A stretch of 64,000 nucleotides of DNA from Rhinopomastus cyanomelas (lineage: Eukaryota > Chordata > Aves > Bucerotiformes > Rhinopomastidae): assembly GCA_013400115.1 (NCBI GenBank), contig VXBP01008209.1, positions 1 through 64,000 on the forward strand, written 5' to 3'. The notes under the pieces were generated by a model. That model was not told the DNA's origin. It worked only from the letters and a program-made list of their open reading frames with translations, and searched no databases. Shown here piece after piece: positions 1 to 12,800 of the stretch (position 1 is the stretch's first letter; every line of letters starts with the position of its first letter). The position numbers and the translations under genes were made by a program.

Positions 1-46
1 ATCTTTCAAGGTCCCTTCCAAGCCCTGATGCTCTGCGATTCTGTGA
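1..46 (+). mobile_element. CR1 3' end
   Basis: Sense tail (aaggtcccttccaa and gattctgtg) running off the left edge. Confidence 0.9.
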
Positions 47-184
47 GCACTTGGTGGGGTTTCCAGTAGAAGGGTGGGACTTCAGGAGGGCCACCCGTGT
101 TTGTGTGAAATCCCATGAGCCAGCTTCACAGACCCCAGGAAGGGTTTTACAACTGAAGTAAACTTCTGATTGATGAGATAATGA

Positions 185-511
185 CTGAGAGGAAGGAGAG
201 GAGACAAGGCTGGGGAAGGCTGTTCCCAAGGGCAGGGAACGACAGGACGAGGGGTCAAGGTTTGAAGTTGGAAAAGGCCAGAGTGAAGCTGGACAGGAGG
301 GAAAAGTTGTTGAATCTGAGGGTGGGGGCATCCTTGGAACAGGCTGCCTAGAGAGGTGGGGGATGCCCCATCCCTGGACCCATTCAAGATCAGGCCAGCT
401 GGGGCTGTGGGCAACCTGTTCTAGTGAGTCATGGCCCTGCTTGTTGTAGGGGTGTTGGACTGGATGCCCTTTGGTGGTCCCTTCCAACCCAACAGGTTCT
501 ATGGTTCTATG
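185..511 (+). mobile_element. CR1 3' fragment
   Basis: Sense copy of the subfamily with ttcccaagggcagggaacga; ends tggttctatg. Confidence 0.9.
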
Positions 512-650
512 AAACTGTTTGGGGAAGAATCTCCTGAATTGTCCCAGCCTTCTCCTCCTCCCCACAGAACCGTACTCGGCGTCTTGACTCACACACATCT
601 TGTCTCTGCTGCTTCTCTTCTCTCTCATTTCAATTCCCCTCCCTCCCCAG

Positions 651-843
651 CCCATCCAGAACCACAACCCTTGGATGCTTCTCTACTTCATCTCCTTCCT
701 GCTCATTGTCAGCTTCTTCGTGCTCAACATGTTCGTGGGGGTGGTGGTGGAGAACTTCCACAAGTGCCGCCAGCACCAGGAGGCGGAGGAGGCTCGGCGC
801 CGGGAGGAGAAGCGGCTGAGACGCTTGGAGAAAAAGCGCAGGA
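651..843 (+). CDS. CACNA1I: CACNA1I exon: IIIS6 and start of the III-IV linker
   Basis: The exon starts at codon phase 0 after ccctccccag and ends with one base of a split codon before gtaagg. It encodes PIQNHNPWMLLYF, the IIIS6 helix with the invariant FFVLNMFVGVVVENF, and a strongly basic EEARRREEKRLRRLEKKRR linker. Reading on into the intron adds about ten residues and then a stop, so the donor at 844 is needed. The downstream intron is about 7.1 kb. Confidence 0.95.
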
Positions 844-3800
844 GTAAGGAGATGTACCTGTCTGGTCGGTAGACTGCGTTACGAGCCGAACTCTTCCTGA
901 GCCCTGCCTGCTCCCAAAGCGAGGCTTCCCTCTGCTTTCCTTTGGGTTCTGTTCCTGTGGGGTCCCCGAGATGCTTCCTTACGTCTCCGGCGGCGCCTTA
1001 AGCCTTGGGTTGCCGACGCCTTGGGGATTGAGCTCTGCAAGCCCGGCGTAAAGCACCGGGTGTTCGCTTGGCTGGGTCCACGCAGGCTCCTCCAGGCAGG
1101 GTCCTCCATCCCACTGCCCCGAGCACCAAGTAGCCGAGGGATGCAGCCGGCGAACAGCCCCGACGCTTACGGGGCGCGCGGAGGCCAGTCCCAAGGGCAG
1201 CCCCACAGCTTAACGTGCCGCTGGCATCTGGGGGGGTGGTTTGGTTCCTCAGCTCTTCCCTTAGGCCACCCGGTTGTGATGCTTCCTAGAGCCGCGGCGC
1301 ATGGCCCCGCATGCCACAGGCATGCTGCATGCAGGGCATGAGCAACGCGGCGGCCCTGGGGAGAGGGCTGGAGGCCCTCGGCCGGGGCTGGCCAGGGGAT
1401 TCTTCTCCGGAAGATGTCCATTACAAGAGATGCTTGCCCCATCCCAGGCTGGGCGAGCCCTTGGCCGCTGAGCGCTGCACTGGGACTCCTTGCTAAGAGT
1501 CTCCTGGCCAGGAGCGGGGCCGTTAGGGTGCAGCAGAAGACCTTTAGCTGAGCTCACCTTCTGAATGGTCTGGTGGGGACGATCAGACCAGAGGACAACC
1601 CAAGCTTGTGCTCCTTTCCTGACCCAGACCTTCCCAGGGCTTAATTCTCACCTCCGCTGCTCCTTGGCAGCTTCCACTGGGGCCAAGCTGGTCTGGTGGC
1701 TGCTCCCCAGGCAAACCTCCAGTTTACACCAAGAAGACAGTCAGATGATAGATAAGAAATAGTTGTTAAATCAAGTTTATAAACAGTGATGAAAAGGTCT
1801 TCTTGACAAAGAACCTTGAGCATCCTTAGAGAAAACAGCCTGGGGCCACCGGCAAGGAGGTGTCCCTTAACCACAGCCGGCCACGGCTCCTGATGAGGAA
1901 GGTAATCCCATTACAAGCCTGGCTACTGGCTGCTTAGACACCAGCAAGAGCCCAGTCCCTGCCAGGGTGATGGACACCATCGCCCCTCTTGCTCCAGCGA
2001 TCCACGAGGAGCTGTGTCAGGGATGCTGCAAGGATGCAGGTTGTGAGGATGCAGCAGCTTCAGGGAGGAGAGCGAGTCCAACAGAGGCTGAGTGCTCAGC
2101 CCTGTGGTGGCTTTCCAGGAGTTCTCCTCAGGCTGTCTGGCTCTGAGCTCTTCTACCCGTCTCTGCTCAGCATGGGCAACGTGGTGCCCAGACTTATGGC
2201 CAAGGTGAAATCAAACCCCTGATTTAGGGAATCAGCCACCTGCATTTTAATTTCTTTAACTGGATTTTTTTATTATTTAAATGGGAGGATTTTTCATCTT
2301 CTGGGGGATTTAGGAGACGATGGATTTGGTGATAAAAGGCAGCAGACTCGGAAAGATGCAAGATGTGGTTGGTGTGGTGGAGTCTCCGTGGGGTGTCTGT
2401 GTGCGCGTGCAGGCGTGGGGTGCTGCATGGTGCTGGTGGAATGGGCAGCTGTCCTCGTGTCCTTTGCTCGGTGTCTCTTCCAGATGAACAAGTGGGTAAG
2501 AGGCCAGATGCCACGGGGCAGGATGGGCACAGGAGACCAGTAGGAGCCTCTGTGGGGAAGCTGAGCAGAGAGGACAACGGCATCCTGGGGTGGATTAGAA
2601 GCAGGGTGGTTAGAAGATTGAGAGAGGTTCTCCTGCTGTGGCAGGGGATTGGAGTGGATGATCTTTGGAGGTCCCTTCCAATCCCTAATGCTCTGAGATT
2701 CTGTGACATCTGGGACAGGGTGACACCTCATGCTCAGTGTCCACATGCCACCTTGACATCACTCAAGGCACCAGCAACAGAGCCCATGGACCCAGCACAT
2801 CACTGGGTCACATCAACCCAACACAACCTAAACACAGACTGGTTTAGGCTGGAAGGGACCTTAAAGATCACCCAGTCCCAAGCCCCTGCCATGGGCAGGG
2901 ACACCTCTCACCGGTGAGATGCTGCTGGTGCTGGGCTCAGCCTTCCAGCAGAGGCTGGAAGAAGGCACTGGGCTCACTGGTTCACTCGGCTCACAGGAGA
3001 AAGGAGGCCGGGGCTTGACTCCACCATTGGAATGTGTTTGATGTGGGTTTGGGGGGCAGAAGAGCACAGGACACTCTTTCATGGGAAGGCAAAAATTCAA
3101 GACAGATAGACTAGAATATTCTTCTCCATCCCCTCCATCTCCTGCGTCCAGGAGTGTCGGGTAATTTAATAATCCTGCAGCCTCTAACCTCTTAATGAGG
3201 TTCTCAGAAGACAGAGACCAAAAGCAGCCTCCCTGAGATGAAAGTTCTCTGATTAAAACCACATGGACCAGCTTGATCCTCCTCTGCACTCGGGTTGTGG
3301 GGCCAAATCCACCCCCCTCTGCAGCCAGCAGCCGCCAGAGCACCGAGCCCTGCGCTGGGCTGAGTCAAACACAGGCAGGGCTCCAGGCTTCAAAGGCTCA
3401 GAGCAGGGTCTGGGTGACACTGTGGGCTGAAGGCAGGGCAGGGAGAGCTGGAAAAGCCTGACACAGCCCACGAGGGGCCCCAGCCGGGGAGCTGAGCGCT
3501 TGCACTGGTGTCACCTAGTCACTGGTCCATGAGAAGACCCCAAAACCTGAGGATTTAGAAGAGGTGAATGAATCCCTCAGCTCCAGTCTGTGAGGAGTGT
3601 GGCCACAGCTGTTCCTCAGAGGCAGTTTGGTTGGGCTTGATCATCTTCATCAAGTTCTTTAGTAGGAGGGATATTGAACAATGGAGTGGGTTGCCCAGGG
3701 AGGGAGTTGAGGGTCCATCCCTGGAGATCTTCAAGGGGAGGCTGGACAAGGCTCTGGGCAACCTGATCTAGTTTGAGGATGTCCCTGCAGGTTAGGATAA

Positions 3801-6800
3801 CCCTAAGTCCTGCAGAGGGGGATGGACTAGATGACCTCTGGAGGTCCCTTCCAACCTGGGTCTATGGTCTTAGAATCATAGAATCATCCAGGTTAGAAAA
3901 GACCTTCAAGATCATCAAGTCCAACCATCCACTCTTAACATCTAAGAGACCTTAGAGGTCTCTTCCAACCAAAGAGATTGTGTTTTCCCAATAGAAGGAA
4001 GAGGCCAGTTTTGTTGGAGGACCCAGCAGAGTGCTGGCTGTCACCTCTGTCCCCGGGGCCGGGCAGTCGTGGGCAGCACCCGGTGCTTGTTATAAATCCT
4101 TCTGCCCTCTCCGTGCCCCAACCGTCGCTGTAGCCAGCAGAAACATTTGTGTGCCACGCGGAGTGGAGCACTAGCCAAGCCATAGCTTGTGTCCCCAGTG
4201 CCAACCTGAATGCTTTTTAAGCTTCAGAAGATGGTGCCTCCATTCATTTTCGAGTCAGCAGAAGCACCAGCAAAGATGTTTCAGGTGAGCTTTGAGCATC
4301 AGCCAACCTGGAGCCTCAGGGCTGAGGAAGGGCTCTGGTTCTCTCATTGCTCCTTTCCCTCCTGCATTTGGAATCGTAGAATCATTAAGGTTGGAGGAGA
4401 CCCCCAAAGTCCTCTAGTCCAGCTCAGTGCCACAGAATTGTCACCAATTCCAACCATCAGCTGCTGCTGAAGGGACTCTTGGCTGTGTTTGCTGTAACTG
4501 TGCTGATGTTGGGTCTCATCTCAGTTGGCTGATGTGGGGTCTCATCCCAGTTGGCTGATGGGGGTCTCATCCCAGTTGGCTGATGTTGGGTCTCATCCCA
4601 GCAAGCATTTCCCTGCAGAACCTGGGTGAAGGTTGTGTTTTACCTGCTGTAACTAACGATGCATCAGCTCTTCCCTGGTTCCCCCACATCCCCTTGGCCC
4701 TCTGCTCTCCTCGTGCAGGTTCTCCTGCAGACCTCAGGTCTCTGGCTGAGTGGGCTGTAGCTGTAGGTGTGTGTGGTGAGAATTTGGAGGGCAGTAAGGT
4801 AAGAGTGCTCTCACTAAGAGGTGATGACGTGTGTCTGGACCACGAGGAGCCCAGAGCCACCTGCTGTGCTGCTGGCTGAAGTAAAACCCTGTTCGTAACG
4901 GGGTGATGAGTGACCAGTGACCCAGCAGAGCTGGAGGTCTCAGAGCTCTGCAATGCAGCCTCCCTCATGCTCAGAGCAGGTCAGAGCTACAGTGCAGCTG
5001 CTTCCACCCTGCTGCCACCCCGCTGCCTTCCAGACTCACCAAGAGCAGAAGCTGGCCTGTCCCTCCTGCCTCCTCAGCCTTGCATGAGCAGTATCTCCTC
5101 TAATGGACATTGCATGGGTCCCTGCACCGAGCATGCCAGTCGTGTTGCATGTGTTGTGAAGAGCTGTCGACTTTATCCCAGGTTCTCCTTGTATTCATCC
5201 CCCCAGAAGCTCCTTCATCACCTGCTAACCTGCCCTCGGCGGTGCAGCACATCCTGTATGAGTAAGGTGCTGCCCAGTGCTTCCTCATCCTCACCCTTGA
5301 AGATGTTTAGCCTCAGATAAGTTTTCTGAGCAACCAGTCCAACAGCAGAGCCAGAGCTGAGCACCAGCTAGCTGTGCAGCCATGGACCTTTATGGCTGGG
5401 TGGTTGCTCCTCACTCTTTCTATACCCAGCCCATGTAAGGAGAGCCCTGTGTTGCTGACAGGCAGCCTACAAGGTCTTCAATCCAGTGGTTTCACAGTGG
5501 AAGATGTTTTCCTTCTTATTGTCCTTTAGAATTATAGAAATAGTTTATGAGATGTTCTCCTCTCCCTCTCTGCCCTGGGGAGACCACAGCTGGGATGTTG
5601 TGTCCAGTTGTGGGCCCCTCAGTTCCAGNTTTGGAGGACCCTTCCAACCCCTAATGACTGGATCTAGGGGATCCTGCTGCAGCAGGGGTGTTGGACTGGA
5701 TGACCTTCTGAGGTCCCTTCTGGACTGGGTGATCTGTGGAGGTCCCTTCCAGTCCCTAATGCTCTGTGATCCTGTGACTCCTTATTTACAGTCCCAAGAA
5801 GACATTTCTAGCACCTCAATAACTAAATAGAAGGGAAAGCCTCTCGTAGTCGCAGCTACGCGTGAGAGCACGCTGAGCAGACTTAAGCACATACGTGTTC
5901 TCGTTTCTTCAAGCAAACCAGAAGATGAGCTGAGCTCAGTAGCAAAGGCAGCCCTACCCCAGTGCAAGTCCTAACCCCAAGTCCAAGCTGCCTGCTAGGA
6001 CTAAAGACACGTGAAAGCAACGAGGAGCAATGTTGTTCCAAAACGATGGTGCTTGCTTCCATCTTGTTTATCCAGGCCCATGAGTGGGGAAACACAATAG
6101 AAGTCTACGTGACCCTGGTCAGAAGGAAACATTTTCCAAATGCCTTTTATCTTCACTTTTAACTGCCAGAGTGAACAAAACACCCTGAAATTAGTGTCAT
6201 GGCATCACAGGACATTAAGGATGGGAAGGGACCTCAGAAGGTCATCCAGTCCAATCCCTCTGCCGCAGCAGGATCCCCTAGATCCAGTCGCACAGGAACG
6301 TGTCCAGGTGGGTTTGAACATCTCCAGAGAAGGAGATTCCACAACCCCCCTTGGCAGCCCCTGCCAGGGCTCTGGCACCATCACCATGAGGTAGGAGAGG
6401 AACAGATCTTTGGAGATCCCTTCCAATCCCTAATGTTCTGTGATTCTGTGAAGGTTCCTGGTTTGAAGCTGGAAAAGATCAGACTGTCTGGAGAGGAAGA
6501 AAAAGGTCTTGAATCTGAGGGTGAGAGATCCCTGGAAGAGGCTGCCCAGAGAGGGGATGGAAGCCCCATCCCTGGAGCCATTCAAGATCAGGCTGGCTGG
6601 GGCTGTGGCAACCTGGTCTGGTGAGTGCTGGCCCTGCTTGTTGTAGTGGAGTTGGACTGGATGCCCTTTGGAGGTCCCTTCCAACCCTGTGGTTCTGTGA
6701 TTCCATGAACTACAAAGCCAAGGGCACGGCTGCACCTAAAAAGCCACCCAGGCTACGACCTCTGCTCTGGCTGTGGCTCTTCCTTTCTTCTCTTTGAAGT

Positions 6801-9800
6801 CCCACACGTGACCAAGCCCTTGGGGCTGTTCCAAGGAGACTGTTTGGACACTGCCCCATGACCAAGATGTATTTACTGTGTGTGTGTCTCGCCCAAGGCA
6901 GCAGGAGGGGAGATTTTCCAGTGGAAGAGACACTTCAGGTTGCAGTAAGTCAGAGCAGGACTGGTCTTTTCAGGGAGGGTTGGAGATTTTTTTTCCCCAA
7001 TATTTCATAGAATCACAGAATCCCAGAACATCAGGGATTGGAAGGGACCTCAAAAGATCATCCAGTCCAACCCCCCTGCCACAGCAGGATCACCTAGACC
7101 AAGTCACACAGGAACACATCCAGGCTTCATCCTCTTGTTCCCTGCCCTTGGGAACAGTCTTCTCCAGCCTTCCAACAGCCCCTTTCAGTGACTGGAAGGC
7201 TGCTAGAACGTCCCTTCAGGGTCTTCTCCTCTTCAGGCTGAACAACCCCAGCTCTTTTAGCCTGTTCTCGTAAGAGAGGAGCTTGTGCTGGTCATCTCTG
7301 TGGAGACAAATGCAGAGCTGAGCACCCCCTCCATCGCTGTCGTGCTACTAGCCCTCACGCATGAGCCCTTCTTTGCCACGGGCGTCGCTACGTTGCCTTT
7401 AGTCCTTCCAAATGCACCGAAAGCCCTCTGGTGCTGAAGCTGATCTCAGGTGAGCTGAGGTCAGGGATGTTCTTAGGTGGGACATGCCCGACATCAGCAG
7501 GGTCAGGAGATGTGTGAGTCGGAGCCCCGAGCGGCGCGACCTCTGCCCTAAGCCTTCCCTCTCGATGGAGCTGAAGCTTTGCTGCGTTGGAAGCTTTTCT
7601 CTTGGCTGTGGGTCTCGTTTCCATCCTGCTGCTCATCTCTTCTGGCTTGCGACAAGGGCGCCACGAAGCAAAGAGCTTGTCCTGCAGCCTGAGACAGAGC
7701 AGTAAGGGCAGAGCGCACTCAGGAGAAGACCAGACCTGGCTGGTGAAGGCATGGAGGTCCCTCCAGCAGCCACAAGAGCTTTGGCTCAGCCTGGTAACCC
7801 CACTGTGGTTCTTGAAGGTTCTAGGTAGAAGCATCCAGCCGTTTCACGTGGCTTGCTCGAATCAGTTCTGTGTGCTGGGTCCTGGGTGGTTGTAAGGCAC
7901 AACCTGCTGGCCACGTTGCGATGGCTGCCGACCACAGGCCAGGGCCTGTGCTCACTGAGTTGCTTCTCCTTCTCTCCTTGTGCAGAAGCCCAGCGCAGAC
8001 CTTACTACGCTGACTACTCCCCGGCGCGGAAGTACATCCACACCCTCTGCACCAGCCACTATCTCGACCTCTTCATCACGTTCATCATCGGGGTCAACGT
8101 CATCACTATGTCCATGGAGCACTACAACCAGCCAAAGGTGAGAGCCTCCCATGGACCTGTTGGCTGTGAAACACAGCAGGGTTGGCTAGCGGGGGACCTG
8201 AGGACCACACACTGGTCCTTTGGGGGTGCTGCTGATGCCTTCAGCCAGCCCTACACCCCTGGAATTGTTTTCATAAAATCACAGAACCATTCAGGTTGGA
8301 AAAGACCCCGGGATCATTGAGTCCAACCATCAACCCTACTCTGCAAGGTCTCCCCTAACACTCCCAGATCCCCCAACACCACATCTAAGCAACTTTTCAA
8401 CACATCCAGGGATGGGGACTCAACCACCACCCTGGGCAGCCCAGCCCAGGGCCTGACCACTCTCTCCAGGAAGAATCTCTTCCTGATGTCCAGTCTAACC
8501 CTCCACTGGTGAAGCTTGAAGCCCTTCTCTCTGCTTCTGTCACTAATGACCTGTGAGAAGAGACCAGCACCAGCGTCTCTGCAGTGTCCTTTCAGATAGT
8601 TGTAGAGAGCGATGAGGTCTCCCCTCAGCCTCTCCAGGAGAGATGGAGAGAGTTGAGGCTGTTTAGTTTGAGGAAGAGGAGGCTAAGAGGAGACCTCATC
8701 ACTCTCTACAACTACCTGAAAGGGTGTTGTGGAGAGGTTGGTGCTGGTCTGTTCTCACAAGCAATTAGTGGCAGAACAAGAGAGAAGGGCTTCAAGCTAC
8801 AACAGGGGAGGGTTAGACTGGACATTAGGAAGGGTTTTTTTGCAGAAAGGGTGGTCAAGAACTGGACTGGGCTGCCCAGGGAGGTGGTTGAGTTGGCATC
8901 CCTGGATGTGTTTCGAGTTCGTTTGGATGAGCTGTTGAGGGACCTGGTTTAGGGATGACCTTGTAAGTAGGGTAGATGGTTGGACTTGATGGTCCCAGAG
9001 GTCTTTTTCCAACCAGAGTGAAGCTGTGAATCAGGGCTAACAAAGCAGGAGCTAAACTAAGAAAAGCCTAGTCCAAATATTGCCTCTCCTGATCCCAGCC
9101 ATGACCAACCCTCCAACTGTCCACCAGCCTTCTAGAACCTTCCATTAACAGTCAGAGACATGAAGCTCATGGATGCGCAGCAGCATTTCGTCCCCTCCGT
9201 GAAATCAGAACAACCCACCTCTGAAGTCCGACCCTTCTTTCCGTGTCGGTTAACCCTTTCCCAGGACAACCTTTGGCAGAGGTCGCGCAGCCCAAACGTT
9301 GGGCTCCATCGTTCGCGGAGCTCTAGGCCCGGCGTTGGCGACCTGCAAAAGCCTCCCGGGAGCTGAAGCGGGGTGGGGGCACCAAGCCGCGGGGCGATGC
9401 CGGTGTGTTTGACGCCAGCTGACTCTCTGCCCCCCAAACAGTAAAAGGTGTTTGCCCACATTAGGGCTTGTTTGGGCTTGTTCTATGCTAATGGCAAGCG
9501 CGGCGGTGCCAACGTGGACGTGAACCGTCACGAGCGAGACGAGGATCGAGGTTCAGGTTTCAGGTGAAGCAGTAAATGGCCCCGTGTTCTTTGAAGTCCA
9601 TTTTATTTTAGAGCCTGGAACGAAAATAGTGCCGGGAGGGATGGCAGCATCTGCAGAACCTTCAGCTCTTGTTCCCAAAGGAAATAATGACTCCACGCGT
9701 AGACGTCCCACGGGTCTGGGGTCAGCAGAGCCCGGGCATCGCGCACATGTGCCTGTGGCCTGAGGCTGCCTCAGCCAGCGAAGCCAACGATGCTGTGCAG

Positions 9801-12800
9801 ACTCCTCTCTTGTGGAGAAGGCAGAAGTCCCTCCCTGGGAGGGTGTTGAGGCCCTGGAGGGTGGTTGTGGCTGATCCATCCCTGGAAGGGTTCAAGGTCA
9901 ACTTGGATGGGGCTGTGGGCAACCTGGATCTGGTGAGAGGTATCGCTGCCCATGGCAGGGGGTTGGCACTGGGTGAGCTCTGAGGTCCCTTACAAGCTAA
10001 ACCAGTCTGTGATCCTGTCTCATTTCCAGTTGTCCCTGGTCTGTTGTTCACTGTTTGCGTTTCTTCTCTGTACTGTCAGAGACCTACAGGGACCTCACCT
10101 CCCCTTCCCTCCCTGCTCTGCACGAATCCCAACCCAACCACAGGGCCATTTTCATAGTCACAGACTCACAGGTGTCCTGAAGTTGGTGGCCTTTGGATTT
10201 TGAAGGTTCTTTGAGGGCAGGTGAGAGTGTTTTACAGTCCTGGGTGCTGCGGGGTAGAGCTACACTGACCCAACAAAGGGACCTCCAAAGGGCATCCAGT
10301 CCAACCTCCCTTCAACAAGCAGGGCCATCACTCACCATAGAATTGATAGGGGTTGGAAGGGACCTTGAAAGATCATCCAGTTCCATCCCCCTGACACAGC
10401 AGGATCCCCTAGATCCTGTCATACAGGAACATGGCCAGGTGGGTTTGAAATGTCTCCAGAGAAGGAGACTCCACAACCCCCCCGAGCAACCCCTGCCAGG
10501 GCTCTGACACCCTCCCTGGGAACAAGGTCCTTCTCACACTGATGTGGAACCTCCTCTGCTCCAGCTCACACCTGCTGCCCCTTGTCCTGTCACTGGGTGC
10601 CCCTGAGCAGAGCCTGGCTCCATCCTCCTGACACCCACCCTTCACATATTGATCAACACTCATGGGGTCACCCCTCAGTCTCCTTTTTCCCAGCTCAAGA
10701 GCCCCAGCTCCCACAGCCTTTCCTCATAAGGAAGGTGTCCTACTTCCTTCATCATCTTTGTGGCTCCACACTCAACACCAGGTTGCCCACAGCCCCAGCC
10801 AGCCTGACCTTGAATGGCTCCAATGATGGGACCTCCACCACCTCTCTGTGCATCCTGTTCCAGGGAGCCTCCACTCTCAGAGTCACAGAATACAGAACAT
10901 TAGAGATTGGAAGGGACCTCAAAAGATCATCGAGTCCAAAACCCCCCACCACAGCAGGATCACCTAGATCAAGACCTTTTTCCTCCTGCCCAGCTCCAAA
11001 CCATGACCCCTCATCCTATCGCTCCCTGCCCTTGGGAACAATCTTCCCCAACCCTTCTATTTTAAGGTCCCAGCAAGATTCCTTCTGCTGTTGTTGGCCT
11101 CCAGGTTCCTTACAAATCCCCTACAAACACTCATCACCCTGAGCTGTAAACACTGCGGATTCCTGACTTCCGCAGAGCGCGCCAACGCGGCACCTAATAA
11201 GGACAGGCTGTGCCGGCCCCGGAGATGCCGCATTTGTCACCAAGGCAGGTCTTCATCCATCTCCACTGTTGGCCACTGATTTTTCTTGAGTGTTTTTAGC
11301 AAAACCATGGCCCGAGGGGTTCGCCACGCTGGGCTAGAGCAACGGTGCATCAGGGCTTTCAGGTCTACCCAAGGCTGGGTGCGTCCCAGAACCACAGGAC
11401 GTTAGGGGTTGGAAGGGACCTCGAGAGATCATCCAGTTCGATCCCCAGACAAAGTCACCTTGCTTAGGGGAAGGGGGAAAATGTTCTCTCTTCTGTCCCA
11501 GGCTGGGAAGGACTTGAAGCTGGAGGATGGATGGTTCTCTTGGTTTCTGAACTGGTGAGGTTTCTGCTTGTCTCTGATCCTTTAGTTGAGCGTCACTCTG
11601 TGAGGTCCTTGCATCTCGGTGCCTGCCAGCCCCTCGCAGGGGCGCGAGCGAAAGGGAGCTTGGACTGGTCTAACCAGTGATCTCTCTCTTTTCAGTCCCT
11701 GGATGAAGCCCTCAAGTACTGCAACTACGTGTTCACCATAGTGTTTGTGTTCGAGGCCGTCCTGAAGTTGGTGGCGTTTGGCTTTCGAAGGTTCTTTAAG
11801 GACAGGTGAGAGTCCTGTGGGCTGGGAGGGGTAGAGATGCGTTGGCCATGAGCCAGCAATGGGCCCTGGTAGCCAAGAAGGACAACAGCATCCTGGGGTG
11901 GATCAGAAGGGAGGTGGTTAGGAGAAGGAGAGAGGTTCTCCTCACCCTCTACTCTGCTCTGCTGAGACCACATCTGGAATCTTGTGTCCAGTGTGGGCCC
12001 CTCAGGTCCAGGAGAACCCAGAGCTGCTGGAGAGAGCCCAGTGCAGAGCCACAGGGGTGATGGAGGGAGGGGAGCATCTCCCTGCTGAGGAGAGGCTGAG
12101 GGAGATGGGGCTCTGGAGCTGGGAAAAAGGACCCTGAGGGGTGACCCCATGAATGTTGATCAATATGGAAAGGACTGGGTGATCTTTCAAGGTCCCTCCC
12201 AGTCCCTAATGCTCTGTGATCTGTGAACCTCAGGCTGGTAAAACTACCCTTCTGAGGGTGAATTGAAGCCAACAGTTTATTGCAGCCCCCTAAGCTGAGG
12301 TCTTTAGAACTGGTGGAGAGGCAGATACTGGGGGCGGAAAACATATCTGGAGTTGTCCTGAATTCCTTGTGCAAAGCAGGACCAGCAGTTCTGAGAACTT
12401 TTATGTCTCCACTACAACGTCTGCACCCGTGGAGAGGCAGCTCTTTGCTCCTCCTTGCACAAGGTGTGCAGCACAGCCATAGCAACCCCAGAGCGTTAGG
12501 GATTGGAAGGGACCTTGAAGGATCGTCCAGTCCAACCCCTTGACACAGGTGGATCCCCTAGATCCAGTCACACAGGAACATGGCCAGGTGGGTTTGAAAT
12601 ATCTCCAGAGAAGGAGACTCCACAACCCCTCTGAGAAGCCCTTTCCAGGGCTCTGGCACCCTCACTGGGAAGAAGGTCCTTCTCACATTGATGTGGAATC
12701 CCTGCTGGCATTGGGAAGCCTTTGGCCAAGCCCAGATGTTGTAGCTTTGTAGTATCCTCGTAGTATCCTGATCCTGAAGACTGGATCAACGGGCATAGTA

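Larger units (their letters stand above)
1..650 (+). other. CACNA1I: Intron upstream of the IIIS6 exon (partial)
   Basis: No coding exon of the channel is recognisable here. The stretch is largely two CR1 fragments (1-46 and 185-511), followed by a pyrimidine-rich run that leads to the AG at 649-650. Confidence 0.8.
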
